Source of the DNA: Argyresthia goedartella
Lineage: Eukaryota; Arthropoda; Insecta; Lepidoptera; Argyresthiidae
Assembly: GCA_949825045.1 (NCBI GenBank)
Contig: OX463829.1
Coordinates: forward strand, 21,050,715-21,114,714
Reading direction: 5' to 3'
Length of the DNA: 64,000 bases
Part shown: positions 47,141 to 58,814 of the stretch, one piece after another
Position numbering within the stretch: position 1 is the stretch's first letter
Layout: every line of letters begins with the position of its first letter
Made by a program: the position numbers and the translations under genes
The notes under the pieces: model-generated
Told to the model about the DNA's origin: nothing
The model's database searches: none
The model's input: only the letters and a program-made list of their open reading frames with translations

Positions 47141-47230
47141 TGTCTGTGTTCTGGCTATCACTTAAGCAAATCAAAATGCAGACGTCACAAAGTTTACTTT
47201 AAAAAGTCCGAAGACATTTTCGTTTGCGAT
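47141..47230 (-). other. Probable 5' UTR part of the exon
   Basis: Begins after the acceptor tttctttacag (reverse of 47231-47241) and includes a short upstream ORF of seven codons starting at 47216. It implies at least one upstream non-coding exon at higher coordinates. The acceptor call rests on sequence pattern only. Confidence 0.4.
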
Positions 47231-48214
47231 CTGTAAAGAAAATTGCTGTAGTAAATATCTGAGTATTTTTCCTACGCGATGCACCGTTTCAACATCTTTG
47301 GCATATTTTGTATCGTCTCGTAATGGAAAGTCCGCGCATTGCAGTTAGGCCTAAATACCTTCATATAGTAGCGATGTACATCGCTCGTGTGGTTAGCAAA
47401 CACAAAAACATGAAACAGATTGTAAATTATCCGTAGGATTTACCACGGCAGCCAATCAAGTTGGTTAATTAAGTAACTTTCTAAACTCTTTGAAAGGTTT
47501 TTCGGATAAAACCCTTGTTTGATTGTTATGATTATAAACACCATCAATATGCCGCGCACAACACGAAAACGACAGATTTGCCGGAACAAAAAAAAACGAA
47601 ACAATTTGGAAACAATTGTAGTACCAAATGTCGCACAAAAAGGCGACTCACATAGAACACAAATACAAGCAATAAAGGCAATTACTGGGGAATAAAATAC
47701 AGCCACGTACGTACACACGCGGTGCCATTTCACAATATCAATTTTTGTTTGTTGGGTTTGCATTAAAAAGACCTGTGTTGTGGGGTTGCTTAATGGTTGC
47801 GAAGACCATTACCCGACCTCCGAATTAAGTACACCTCGTGTTATGGCTTGGCGGTACGCAGCAACTCGGTGTGTGTTACCCTTTACCCATCCAGTCTATA
47901 ATACGAAAGTCGTTAAAATTAATTGCCGCATTTTCCGTATCAAACGAAACATGCCTTTATTCTGTTTGTTCCGTTCCTTATTATTGTGATCCTCGCGTTA
48001 TCATTATGTGCCGTAATTATAACTTCTATTCTGAATTTATTCTTTTGTTTGTCGCTTTAATTAAGAAACAATTTATTTCTGTTGGAATTTTTACTTGACA
48101 CTTTGTAAAATGCATTGGTTAATAGTTAATCAATCCTTTTAAATTTCCGCATTAAAATATTTAACCCCTAATTAGGCTCGGGGAACTATATTCCGGTCAA
48201 ATAGTCAACCACAT
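47231..48214. other. Unassigned DNA upstream of the exon
   Basis: Likely intron or 5' flank of the 46934 gene. It contains a 16-bp palindrome, agcgatgtacatcgct (47370-47385), and a 107-codon minus-strand hydrophobic frame (47440-47763) without recognised motifs, which is not called. Confidence 0.35.
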
Positions 48215-48560
48215 AAATTGTTAAAAAATACTTACTACTTTTTATTTTATTTTATGAAATTTAAGCCAAGCCTATTTTACGAAATCAATTTGAATATTTC
48301 GAGCAATAGATTTTTAAAATAACACTCGTCGTGATTTCACTTGTTCACAAGTTTAAGAACGGTTTTACTTGAAACTGGTTGTGTCTGATTTTAAGCCTAG
48401 AGATCTTTATTAACAATGTTTGTTTACGTTCCGACTGACATCTGAGTTATCGACTGACAGGAAAACTTAACGAAGAACGTAATTTAAACAAACTTTTCGG
48501 ATATTTCAGTAATCTTGTAATCTTTTTGATGGGAATAACGTAATTGAGTTATGAACAAAA
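48215..48560 (+). repeat. Interspersed repeat family D (copy 2)
   Basis: Collinear with 17010-17425, sharing tttatgaaattt, cctattttacgaaa, the block gtttacgttccgactgacat, and cggatatttcagtaatc. The 17010 copy has extra bases between the last two. Confidence 0.6.
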
Positions 48561-50889
48561 TTATCTCTATTGCTATCTTTGACATGGCTATTTTAACAAA
48601 AAAATATACACAGGCTCGGTTAAACATGAAAGACATAATCTCATTAAAATTACATTTGATCCCTGTGATGCAACCCCTAAGATGATTATCCTACTCTAGC
48701 CGATAGCGTTATATAAATAAATGTCTTCCGCTAAATTTAACCCGAATCTTCGGGTCCAGGCCCTCGTCATGTGCCCAATACCTTTTGCTCAATGCGGTCA
48801 GGGATGCCACCGTGAAAGAGTCGAGAGATGAATTAAATAGATTACACTTCCGCAACAGGGAAAGTGAAAGACGTGGAACTGTGGTTTATCACAGGAACGT
48901 AAACTTAATGTGTTCCTAATTTATAAAAGGCATGTTTCCTAGAAGTCGTTTGTCAGACTAAACTTATACCGACGCCTTATTGCTGCCAGATAAGAGATAC
49001 TCCATATTTCTGAACATGCACTGCACTGAGTTATACGCTTATACTAGTATTGTAGTGTGTAAGTAGTATGTAAATACCCTACATTGAGCGTTGACTTTAC
49101 AGGGCCATAAAACTAGTATAATTTTATCACTTGATTGCTAATATTTTATTATTCAGTTTCCAGTTTACTTAAAGACAGCTTTTAACACTGACGAGATGAA
49201 GTTAATATGTAAACACGTTGAAGGGACCGCAAACGATAATGTTGAACGCATTACGAGTTTACGAATAGGACATTTTGAAAAGCGTGTGCTCACAGCGTTA
49301 TCAAAGGAAGGGTTTTGAAATTTTATTTCATATGATTAATGATATCGGTTTAGCGCATGAATGATTTTTGTTCAATTGACAGTAGATCCTTCAGAGTTAA
49401 TGTATGTTTTGTGACTCTCCCCCAGTTTGAAATGATACTTAGCATGAACATTTCGTTTGCCTTCATATGTTTGTGTCCTTAGGGATTGAGCGGATTTAAA
49501 CTCTGAAGTGAGTATAAATGGATGAAGGTCTTTATGAGCTTTCTTATATAAAACATTATCAAAAATTTTAATAGTCTCCATCTCCACCTGGAATAGAGAC
49601 TTTTGGCCAATGGTAACGGTTATGAAGGCCACTATGTTTTAAAAACCCAAGGAAAAGGAGATATTCCCGTTTTTTATAGCAGGTTCTTTTAAAAAGGTTC
49701 CCACTTACAAATGTTGAATATGAACAATGCTAACGCGCAGACATATTAATTGCAAGCATGGTCTTTAAAAACAGATTACATACGGTCTAACAAGCCAAGG
49801 GTATGCGACCCAAAAATTCCTATGAATCACTTCTGTTAAAGCTCCCAGTTAAGAGTAGTGAAAGACCTCATTCGAAGCTGGGTCCGGTTGACCAAACCGG
49901 TTTTATAATGAAGACATCATTACACGACTACTGCAGTAAGTAATCCACTACGAGCTCCAAACGTCGAGGAATATTTTGTCCTCTAAATTATATGCCAGTC
50001 TTCGCGGAAATATTGTCTTTATTCACATGCCATTTTTTATCTAGTATTTAAATTAGAGCCCCTTGGTTATCATCTAGTTGATCGACTTTTTATGTTTTTG
50101 TGATATCTGTAATATCAGCTTTCCTGTAAAGTCCTTAATTGGAAGTTGATAGGATACTTTCATGTTTTCTTAATATTACTTTTAAGTCGTTGGTACAACA
50201 AAGATGCATAAGGTACAATGAACTTTGTTATCCAATCTAGGCTATAACATACTATATTGAACCCGTTATAAACAATCCCATATAATCTTGTCTATACAAT
50301 TGAGAAATAATTCAGAAATACCGTTATCTCTACCTTTTGATCACTTGAGAGATTTCGCTCATTACGAGAGAGGAATGCTAAGAAATTTCATCCCACAACC
50401 CATTCAGGCGTCCCCACCAATTCTATAAAGGTGTTCCATTTGAATGGGGGTACCAGGAGGATAATGAGATTTCGCATCAATACGGAACATTGAGCCAGAA
50501 ACACAATACTTCATGTTTCATCCGTACCCGTATCCATGACACTTACTACAATAGCTCAATAATATCTGCCAACACATCTGCGTTCAATCAACACTTACTT
50601 GATTATTGGAGTAGATTGGAGATTTAAAGATTTATTTAGTGAGATTTTGATGATCTAACGTAGGTATTTTAAGTATAAGGAAACGTGAATTATAGCGCCG
50701 CATAAACAGCCATTTCATAATACCTATAGTTCTGTCTAATATGTTACTGTTATCTATACTGTTTCAGTACCATTATTGATGTATCATATGATTCATATTT
50801 AACCGGGTGAGAACACACCGGCTATTAGTCCAAATAAGTTTGAACAAGAGGTGAAGGCAAATAGAACTAGTTACACGGAATACAATTAT
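48561..50889. other. Unassigned DNA with one protein-like relic
   Basis: Mostly featureless. A minus-strand frame at 49372-49632 (86 codons) has balanced composition and the protein-like segment FILTSEFKSAQSLRTQTYEG. It could be the tail of a retroelement ORF or an unrecognised exon. I cannot assign a family. Confidence 0.35.
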
Positions 50890-51931
50890 TTTTGATGTAG
50901 CCCAGACGCTGTCTCACTGGGCAAAGGCCTCACCGGTTCGAGCCCACACATCTCATTCTGAAGCTTTATCTATCCATTCTGACAGGAAAGGTTGACCCTC
51001 CATCTCCCCCTGGGCCTTATCTTATGCCGGTGTCCGTGTGTAGGTATCCATTCATCTTCAGTCCAACCTCAAGGCCTTCGGTGCTCAGATCTTGGAGCAT
51101 TGTCTGAAGGTCAGACCCAGATGGCGTGAACAGTACAATATTGTCAGCAAAGAGAAGGTTATGCAGTCTTCTATCACCAATGACAATGCTTCTACTCTGC
51201 CATGTGATCGTCAAGCTTTTTTTGTGGTTCATCAACCAATGATTCAAATTTCCATAATTAATTCTTGTACACACTTTGTAGATAGTCATCCACTTACAAG
51301 TAAACACAGTATGCTTTAATGTAAAACAAACATCACATTATATATGTCACCGTTAGATTGTCAAAACCGTTAGTTAATAAATTTACGTTTTTTTCTCTCG
51401 TTAGTTGTTCAACTATCGATAGATAGTAAACTATAGCGTACTGCTTACTATATGACGCGTTAGTTGATAAACTAACGTTTAAAACCGTTAAATATTAAAA
51501 GGGTTTAAACTTGAATTGCAGGTTACGGTAGGTTGTTAGGTTAGGTACATGTAAGAACAAAAGCAACTTAAATTCTAAGCCCTGTCGGTCTGGTTTACTA
51601 TCTGTCGATAGTTGATCAACTATCAAAACCGTTAGTTTATCAACTAACGGTTTTGACTATCTTACGGTGACATATATAACATCACATTCTTCGAGAGTAC
51701 TAGCTTAAACAATTTAGGAGACTCTCTCTCTATTGTAAATGATGGACCAATGGATTGTAGTTTGATATTTGGTGCGTTGTTGTTGTATACTTCCTGAATG
51801 ATATTTATGTAGGTGGAATCTGTATTTGATTGTAAAGTACGGCAAAATATACCAGTGAGGTCGAAAGCTTTGGAGTAGTCTACAATTGCTAAGTAGAGAG
51901 ATAAAAACACTGAGAGGTACACGGATTGCAA
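50890..51931 (-). pseudogene. RTE-like LINE reverse transcriptase relic, split by a family-A element
   Basis: Two minus-strand pieces belong together. The upstream piece (51931 to about 51680) reads LYLAIVDYSKAFD, then YINIIQEVYNNNAPNIKLQS and GPSFTIERES, matching the RT region with the first catalytic Asp. The downstream piece (about 51330 to 51017) reads RRLHNLLFADNIVLFTPSG and then EGLEVGLKMN. In it the catalytic FADD box is FADN, i.e. the second Asp is Asn. Between them is the foldback element 51340-51677. The 3' part down to about 50890 includes repeat-like gactgggcaaaggcctc-type sequence. Gaps and the Asn show it is dead. Confidence 0.78.
51340..51677. mobile_element. Foldback element, family A (copy 1), 11-bp target duplication
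   Basis: A 338-bp non-coding element. Ends are atatatgtcaccgttagatt and, in reverse, atatatgtcaccgtaagata, continuing into tgtcaaaaccgttagtt. It is flanked on both sides by aacatcacatt (51329-51339 and 51678-51688). Subterminal palindromes such as cgttagttgataaactaacg (51460-51479) and its mirror near the right end recur. The interior has gtttaaacttgaattgca and gtacatgtaagaacaaaag. Long inverted ends with a 9-11 bp duplication recall Mutator-like elements, but the superfamily is an inference. Confidence 0.85.
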
Positions 51932-53974
51932 ATAAAGGCCTAACTTAGTAGATCTCTAATTCGATAATTATTAACCTTATCGAAGATCAAACTAATGCGA
52001 AATAAGCTATAAATGGAAAATGTTTGTTCCACGATTCAAAAATGACCCAAAGTGAATAAACTGTCTGCTCAGAGGAGATACGGAATTCACGAACCCCAGA
52101 AATTTGCTTTGAATTATTAATTAATACAAAACGGAAACGGCAGCGAATTATAAGCTTCTTAGCATGGGGAACTGAATAAATATTGACGCGCCGATAGTAA
52201 ATGGACCACAAATAAATATCTTCCATTTAATTTTGGTGGAATCAGCTAAAATGAACTCGGATGAATAGAAGGTACAAATTCTGGAATTCTCCATTCAACA
52301 AAATTATTATATTAGGTCAGCCCATCAGAAGCGTGAAGTAATATCGACCTTCTCTCATCTTATATCACTAAAAGGCACCTCCTCTGAATGAAATACGACA
52401 AAAATAAAACTATATATTTTTATTGATTTTAACTGTCGTTATAATTACGCGTCAGTATTCTAAACAAAATTTCCGGAGATTTTTCCGTACCATTGATAAA
52501 ACAATATATTTGATTAGAATTGGCTATGCTGTAGGTGCCGATAAGACAATTATCAAGCTTATGATCATAAGCCAGTACTGATTTTGTGCAAAAGGAAATA
52601 TTAATAGATGACTAATCACTAACCAGCTCGAATGATTGCTCTGCAGATTGTGTTAGGGTTAACAGAGGGTATGTACGTACGATAAGTTATTAATACTGTT
52701 CGGTTAGGCAAACCTCAAGTCTAATTAGTTTCCTGTAACATAAAATCAATCTCGCAATACAAACGGTGCCCCCAACCGCAATGCTGAGAAATGCTCCTCG
52801 GGTTATGGGACTTTTGAAATAAATTGAAATGCCATGACTAAAAGTACTGAAGAATTATGGGAATGCTGCAGAAGTCAAGCAATTAAATAAATTAAATAAA
52901 CAAGATTTATGCAAGTTATATGATGATTATAACATAATTTTCCAAGTGGCCAACATTTACTGTACCCTTTAATGGAAAATATCGCTAGAAAAATATAAAT
53001 CAAAATAATAGTTATTTAATTATTAATTAATATGACTTAAGTAGAATGACAATTTTTGGGTAAAAAATTATATTTAGGACGAACATTCATTAGAAAATAC
53101 CCACAACTCAGTCATGGCAACTGGACTATGACTTAGCCTGAATTTTGACAGGTCTGAGTGCTATACCTGTCTGTATGGTTGTATCTTGCACCTAACTGAA
53201 CCCATTTAATCTTTACAAGCTTCGGATTGGTTAGAAACTCAAGTGGAGATAAATGAGGATAAATAAATAAAACGTGAATAAAGGATCAGTGGGGATAAAT
53301 CTCTGATTGTATAAAAGAAAACAAAATCCCTGTATAAATATCAATAGTTTCAGCCTAAGTGGTGTCCGTAGTGTTACGATCGAGGGAAACCGATGATACA
53401 GCCCGCTATATTCGAAACACGTAGACACTGCGCGTAAATGTCTACCGCTATATATTATTAATACAAATAGAGATAACAATTGTTTGGGACAGCAAGGAAC
53501 AGCCAACGTGGCGATGAAAGTAATTCTTTTAGGGGATATAATATGTTTATGTTTCTTTGATCTAGTTTGGGATACTTTTGTATGTGACGGCAAAAGGGAA
53601 GGCTATAAATGCAGTCCTGCCTTTGAACCCTTCGCAAGGGATATTTTTTAGCTTTCTCGACAATATATTTCCAGGACAGGATATTTATTAGTAGATAGGT
53701 TTATTTTTTTGTTGATTCGTATCAAGAACAACAAGTTTTATCAATTAAAATAGATTTCTTATCTGATCACTTCATTCGGTAAACGTTATGATATGGCTAC
53801 TCTAGTCAAACAACTAAATAACAGTGTTACACTGTCTCTAGCCCTAATATTAGTGCAGTTATTTTATCTTTCCAATATTGCTTATGAATAAATGTATTAC
53901 GGCAGCAAGAAAACCTAAGACGTATGAATGATTTTCGGTATATAGGTATGTCCATGTCATAACAATATCGTAGA
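51932..53974. other. Unassigned A+T-rich DNA
   Basis: No supported gene. A 120-codon minus-strand frame at 53231-53593 has no recognisable motif and is not called. Confidence 0.4.
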
Positions 53975-54200
53975 ATTGACTATATCATCATGATATAGCC
54001 AACAATGGTTGAATTAGAACTTACATTCAACAAAGACATATTTAAGGGCAAAACACTGCGGTAGCTTATGTGAAGACTAAAGGGGGCGAGCGTATCGAAG
54101 CCCCCGAATAGTCTTCGTGTCAGGTCGACATGTATAACACAAAAAACACCACGTAGTACTGAATGCAAATACTTTTAAAAAGACATGTTCCGAAAACGTA
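53975..54200 (+). mobile_element. Non-autonomous element, family B (copy 3)
   Basis: Contains gactatatcatcatgatata, agccaacaatggttgaatta and gggcaaaacactgcggtagc, then the GC hairpin gggggcgagcgtatcgaagc followed by ccccgaatagtcttcgtgtc. Next come gacatgtataacacaaaaaa and ttttaaaaagacatgtt. It is the clearest copy of the shared hairpin module. The right end is replaced by the hAT-like insertion and unique DNA. Confidence 0.7.
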
Positions 54201-54208
54201 AGCTGTTG

Positions 54209-54374
54209 CAAGGGCGTACCCAGGATTTCAGCTAGGGGGGGGCAGCTCATACCTGTTTCGAGAAGATGGTCCGTCAGGTATATTGAAACAAAAAACGTTG
54301 ATGTTTATTTTATCTTCTGGTGGGGGGGGGGGGGGGGCAGCAGCCCCCCCTGCCCCTACCTGGGTACGCCCATG
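54209..54374. mobile_element. hAT-like MITE with 8-bp target duplication
   Basis: A 166-bp element with terminal inverted repeats caagggcgtacccagg and, in reverse from the right, catgggcgtacccagg (one mismatch in 16). Flanked by the direct 8-mer agctgttg (54201-54208 and 54375-54382). CA-starting repeats plus an 8-bp duplication are the hAT hallmark. It carries a 16-base G run (54322-54337) and C-rich partners near the right end. No coding capacity. Confidence 0.85.
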
Positions 54375-54382
54375 AGCTGTTG

Positions 54383-55957
54383 GTTAAATTTATCACTTTC
54401 ACAAAGGTAATCTTTATTCTATATTTTGTTTCACCAGTCCTGAAGGAAGGATCGGTTGACTTCCAAAGTATTCCTCGGTTCCTTCAGAATGCAATCAAAA
54501 GTTTATGATGTTGTATAAGGGGAGCTAGGCCATTAGCGCCGGGTTTACATTACATTGCGCCGGAGTGTCTATTTATATCGAGGTTGTTCAACCCGCAGAA
54601 CCCGCGACAAATGCTAGCTAATCGGGATTCCCTTAGATTGTACGTAGTTCTATATTATCTATATCTACATCGTATTGTCTTTAACCAACTAGTAATTAGT
54701 TGGCGTTTGCTAAACCTCTTGTTAGTTTCTGTGAACTGTAAACATCAATTGTCTCAAAATGTATTGATTGATGTCTCACTGTTCAGATAACTAGCTGGAT
54801 TATTGGATGTGATCTATTGATCGTTACTCTGTATTGTTTGTTTTTGGTATTGTTTCAAATGTCGTACTGGGCTTGGGCATGCTATGTTAGATATTTTGCC
54901 AACGTATTTAATTTGATATCTTTGTTCGATTTCTTGTCATACAGTAATTTTTAGTTGAAGAAAATGTGTACCTTGACAGTAAAATAGAGCACCCTAGTCA
55001 AAAACATCAGACGATATGGTAATTATTCCAACTACAACGACAGATTTCTAACTAAACTTCAACGTGAGTCACAAAATCCTCATTCCACTTGAGAGATACA
55101 AAATATGCCGAGATGATAATCGTGGTGCATTCTCTGACACAAAATAGGCCTACACAAGAATGGTCCGACGACCAACCTCCTCCGTAGTCCGTTGAACCAA
55201 ACACGTTGCCGTTCCACAAAAACTCAACGAAACACCGTCCAAAATAACACTCTATAAGACAAAAGTATTTATTGTTACATAAACCATGCGGTTAAGAACA
55301 CTTTCTGTCATATGCTTTCAGTAAGTTTATAATGTCGAAATACGACAGAGTTAGTCGCGAGCGTGCTCGGCACATCCATACCGCTTGCTGGCCGGCGCAG
55401 AACTAGCTTGATGGGCCCATTTCATACAAAACTTTTTAAGTCACAGAGACGGCAAAGCTATGTCGCGCCTCTACCAGGCCATGCACACAACCACACCCAA
55501 CACCCTCAGCACGAACACGAAGGCAAACCTTACCAAGTTCACTAAATAAACCGACACCAACACACGCGCGCCGCACGCCGTCTACCCCTTGTTCATGAGA
55601 CGACAGAATGAGAAGCGAATATCAACAATCTATCCATCGCAACGAGCGAGAACGAGAGGCGAACAACACAACAGATGTATATCATTTCGGGCAGGTAAGT
55701 GTTGATGATGTTCGTGTGGGTAGAGCGGGACGGCGAATGCATTGAGCTAATGTGGCGCCGGCCGGGCACGATAGAGATGGAAGAGACTCGAGTCACCGCA
55801 CACGAGTCACACAGTAAGTAAGTACATTCCTTCCTGATACTGGCGCGCCTCGTACCTTTCGATCGTTCGAGTGGCAGATGAACCTTCTGAGGGCTGTCAG
55901 CTGATCATAATTAAAACCGAGTGAAAACTAAAATTAGATGCAACATGCCCTTCATTT
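54383..55957. other. Unassigned DNA; GC-richer patch at 55330-55870
   Basis: No gene supported. The 55330-55870 patch is less A+T-rich and free of recognised repeats, and it has donor-like caggtaagtg (55694-55703) and cagtaagtaag sites. It could hold a non-coding first exon or promoter, but nothing fixes this. Confidence 0.35.
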
Positions 55958-56367
55958 TTAGGGTTCCGTACCCAACGGGTAAGAACGGAACCCTATTACT
56001 AAGACTTCGCTGTCCGTCCGTCTGTCACCAGGCTGTATCTCAAGAACCTAGCTAGCTAGAGAGTTGAAATTTTCACAGATTATGTATTTCTGTTGCCGCT
56101 ATAACAACAAATACTAAAAAACAGGATAAAAGAAATATTTAAGGGGGCTCCCATACAACAATTCTTTCAATACCACATACAAACTTATGGATGCACCTGG
56201 TTACGTACATGGAGTGTGAAAGTAACCGCACCAATAACTTTGTAAACAATATTTTGCTGTGTAAAATCCAAACTATTCACTCCACCCACACCATCGATCG
56301 CTTCCATTGAACGGTGGTATGGAACCCTTCGTGCGCGATTTAGACTCGCACTTGACCGGTTTTTTAT
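55958..56367 (+). repeat. gttccgtac-type repeat, full-length copy
   Basis: Runs from tttttagggttccgtaccca through ggaaccctattactaagact, (gtccgtcc)gtctgtc, aggctgtatctcaagaacc, attttcacagattatgta and gtacatggagtgtgaaagta to the end actcgcacttgaccggtttt. It is the best reference copy for the pieces at 23701, 24243/26586 and 31811. Non-coding. The next SINE starts 40 bp downstream in the same orientation. Confidence 0.82.
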
Positions 56368-56406
56368 ATCCAGATGTCGTGGACCGAAAAAGTGGCGTAC
56401 AGATTT

Positions 56407-56585
56407 GATGACCTCTGTGGTGCAGCGGTTGTGGCTCTGCCTACCACTGCGAGAGGTCCCGGGTTCGATCCCCGGCTGGGGGTAAAGAAAAAAAACCCCA
56501 GGTCTTGGATGTTTATATGTATCACGACACAGGGTATCCTAGTGTGGGGCCAGAAGAAATTTTTGTGCCTGTATGTTAATGTTTA
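56407..56585 (+). mobile_element. tRNA-derived SINE (copy 5)
   Basis: The clearest head of the five: box A tggtgcagcgg (56418-56428), box B ggttcgatccc (56462-56472), the spacer tctgcctaccactgcgagag, then the body ttggatgtttatatg, gacacagggtatcctagtgt and ggggccagaag, and the end tgtgcctgtatg. The box-to-box spacing is that of a tRNA gene. About 20 bp of body between tatatg and cacgacac is missing relative to the copy at 34817. Confidence 0.9.
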
Positions 56586-58697
56586 TGTTTCTTAGAATCA
56601 TAAACAACAAAATGAAAGACATTACAACAGATTCCATAAAGTGAAGCACAATAAAAACAACATTTGCTAATAAACTTTCTATCTTTAGCAGGTAAGGTAG
56701 GCACATCCCTAACTAAAGACATCACAAAGTAGCAGGTAGAGAGTGCAAGGTCTCCGTACGTGCTTTGGGGATATATTTTGGCAGCGAGGATTTTTTGCAC
56801 ACGCTACTTTGACTCTACCGTGTTGCCGACGTGCCGTACTTTTATGCCTAGCGCGGCTCAATAAAGACATCTGCCTCGACTCGATTAAATAGCATTCCTT
56901 TTGTTACTTTATGATCAGGGTTAATTGACGATTGTGCCGTTGATAGGTAGAAATGACTTAATTTTGTGTCTACACAAAGGAAATTGTGTGGTGGGTGGTG
57001 GAACCAATTTTTTTTTATCTTCCGGAACAATGCGGCTGACGGACTTTTTAACGTCCTTAGTTATTGTTGGTGTATCGCTGTCTGAAAGGGATAAATAACT
57101 TTCTTACCGTTTAGTTTTATTTGCAATATCAAAAACATCTGATTCATGATTTCTCACAATGCATTCCTCTTTCCAGTGCATTTTGATCAAATACATTATT
57201 TTGTAATTCCAAAGAATATCCATGTTTACCGCACATGGAGAATCTTTGCACCGGTTGCGACTACTCGCGATGCTTCTCAGAAGCCGGAGTACGGTAGTCG
57301 ACCTCGCCTGCACCGTCGCCGTGCCACGACACTAACGCGATCCGACGGTGTATCACAACATACAACGGTGTTTTAACTCCTCCAAATTAGTGTAGTATTA
57401 TGTTCAGGCCCTCGCCTTCTATTTTTTACGTTCCTTCGCTTTCTGTCCGCCAAAATTGAACATAAAATAAAGAACGAACGGATTGGATGGAGAAAACCAG
57501 TCTTGCCATCACACGCGTTGTCAAATAAAGCGATCCTAAACGTTATCGACATTCGAGATAGGCCGAAACTCGTGAAATATGACATGTTTCTGACAGCCTG
57601 ACACGGGTTAAGTGTTTACGCCACACTTCACTAACTTTTTAGCTTTCGAAAAACGTTTATGCACGGCCCACGAATCCCCAAAATTGTGGATAAAATAATC
57701 CTGTTTTGTGTTTGTTAGCATCACAGGTTAGCATCGTAGCAGACTGATAAATATTTACGTATAAAAAAGCCTTCGTCTCAAGTCTTAGAACTATGCAAAG
57801 ATAGCTTTGCTGTTCTCAAAGGCTTCTGAATAATTGTTTTGACATTACATCTCGCGCAGAGTGTGCTCGGGAATTGTGTGAAGGGAGGGGTCCGCAGCTC
57901 TATAAGCGCAAAGTAATGACGAGATGTATTGTGGCTTCTTGAGATCGAGTAAGTCGCTATTATATTTCTTGGGAGGAGCTCGACAATGGCGCATCTCGGC
58001 TTTGCTGTCAGCGATACAATGCGCAGCTGCTCGTGCTTTATTTTGCCGAGGCTTCAGAATAAGACGTACTATCCGGGATGACGTAATGTTACCTGTCTTT
58101 AAGAATAGCCGAGCAAAATACACGATGCTGTGCCGTCGTTCCATGAAACATCTTGTATGCTTTCGTTGGGTACATTATGTCTTAACAACGTCTTAGCTAA
58201 CCTCACGTCTATTTATGATTTTGTACGCTATTGCTATTAATACTACGAGCAAATATTCAGTTCCCGCATAAAAGAGCCCGGACGAGTTTTGAAATTTCAT
58301 GCGATAACACGGGTGCTCTACCAGCAATTGCTGGGCTGCTCTGCTAAAAGCCTTGAATAGTCGGAAGGGCGACGAACGTCCAGCATATAATGGGAGCAAT
58401 AACAAAAGTGAGCCGACCTTACCATTGATTTGGATTTTACGTCCATAAAAACGAGGTCCTTTGTGTCCTACCCGCAAAAGTCTGGCCACTGGACGCTACT
58501 GCCGGCCACGTCTGGCCCAATGGAATTATTTCACGTGGACAGGTGAATACTAACATTTCTATTGTTGTGAACGCAATGTGGCGGGTATAAATAGAAAATT
58601 AGGATTTTCGGCCTAACAATATGTCTGAGTCGTTTTTAAAACCAAATATGGTCGAATGCAGGCTAAGTTGCCTTTCGCGACTTGTAATTAATAATAA
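56586..58697. other. Unassigned DNA
   Basis: No supported gene or repeat. The 57200-57400 and 57850-58500 stretches are less A+T-rich, with overlapping frames on both strands (for example 57845-58144 and 57924-58196), none with recognised motifs. Confidence 0.4.
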
Positions 58698-58814
58698 TAA
58701 ATGTAGCCCATAAAGTCCCCCACCCGGATACCAGTAAGATAAAAACCTCCATAAACGCGCACTGAGCCAGCGTGGTGGAGTAATCTTACTGGAGATATTA
58801 CTGGGCTACATTTA
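58698..58814. mobile_element. Small MITE, 117 bp
   Basis: Terminal taaatgtagccca (58698-58710) and its exact mirror tgggctacattta (58802-58814), with a second inner inverted pair ccagtaagat/atcttactgg. Non-coding. The flanks are simple taa/ataa repeats, so the duplication is unclear. Confidence 0.75.

Noticed and set aside
47440..47763. 107-codon hydrophobic minus-strand frame upstream of the host exon
   Set aside because: It is out of context as an upstream exon and lacks motifs. Retained only as unassigned DNA.
53231..53593. 120-codon minus-strand open frame with hydrophobic end
   Set aside because: AT-rich composition yields Phe/Leu/Ile-rich frames by chance; no motif, no splice context.
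56407..56480. Possible true tRNA gene
   Set aside because: Box A and box B are present, but the sequence continues into a body shared with four other copies. It is a SINE head, not a standalone tRNA.
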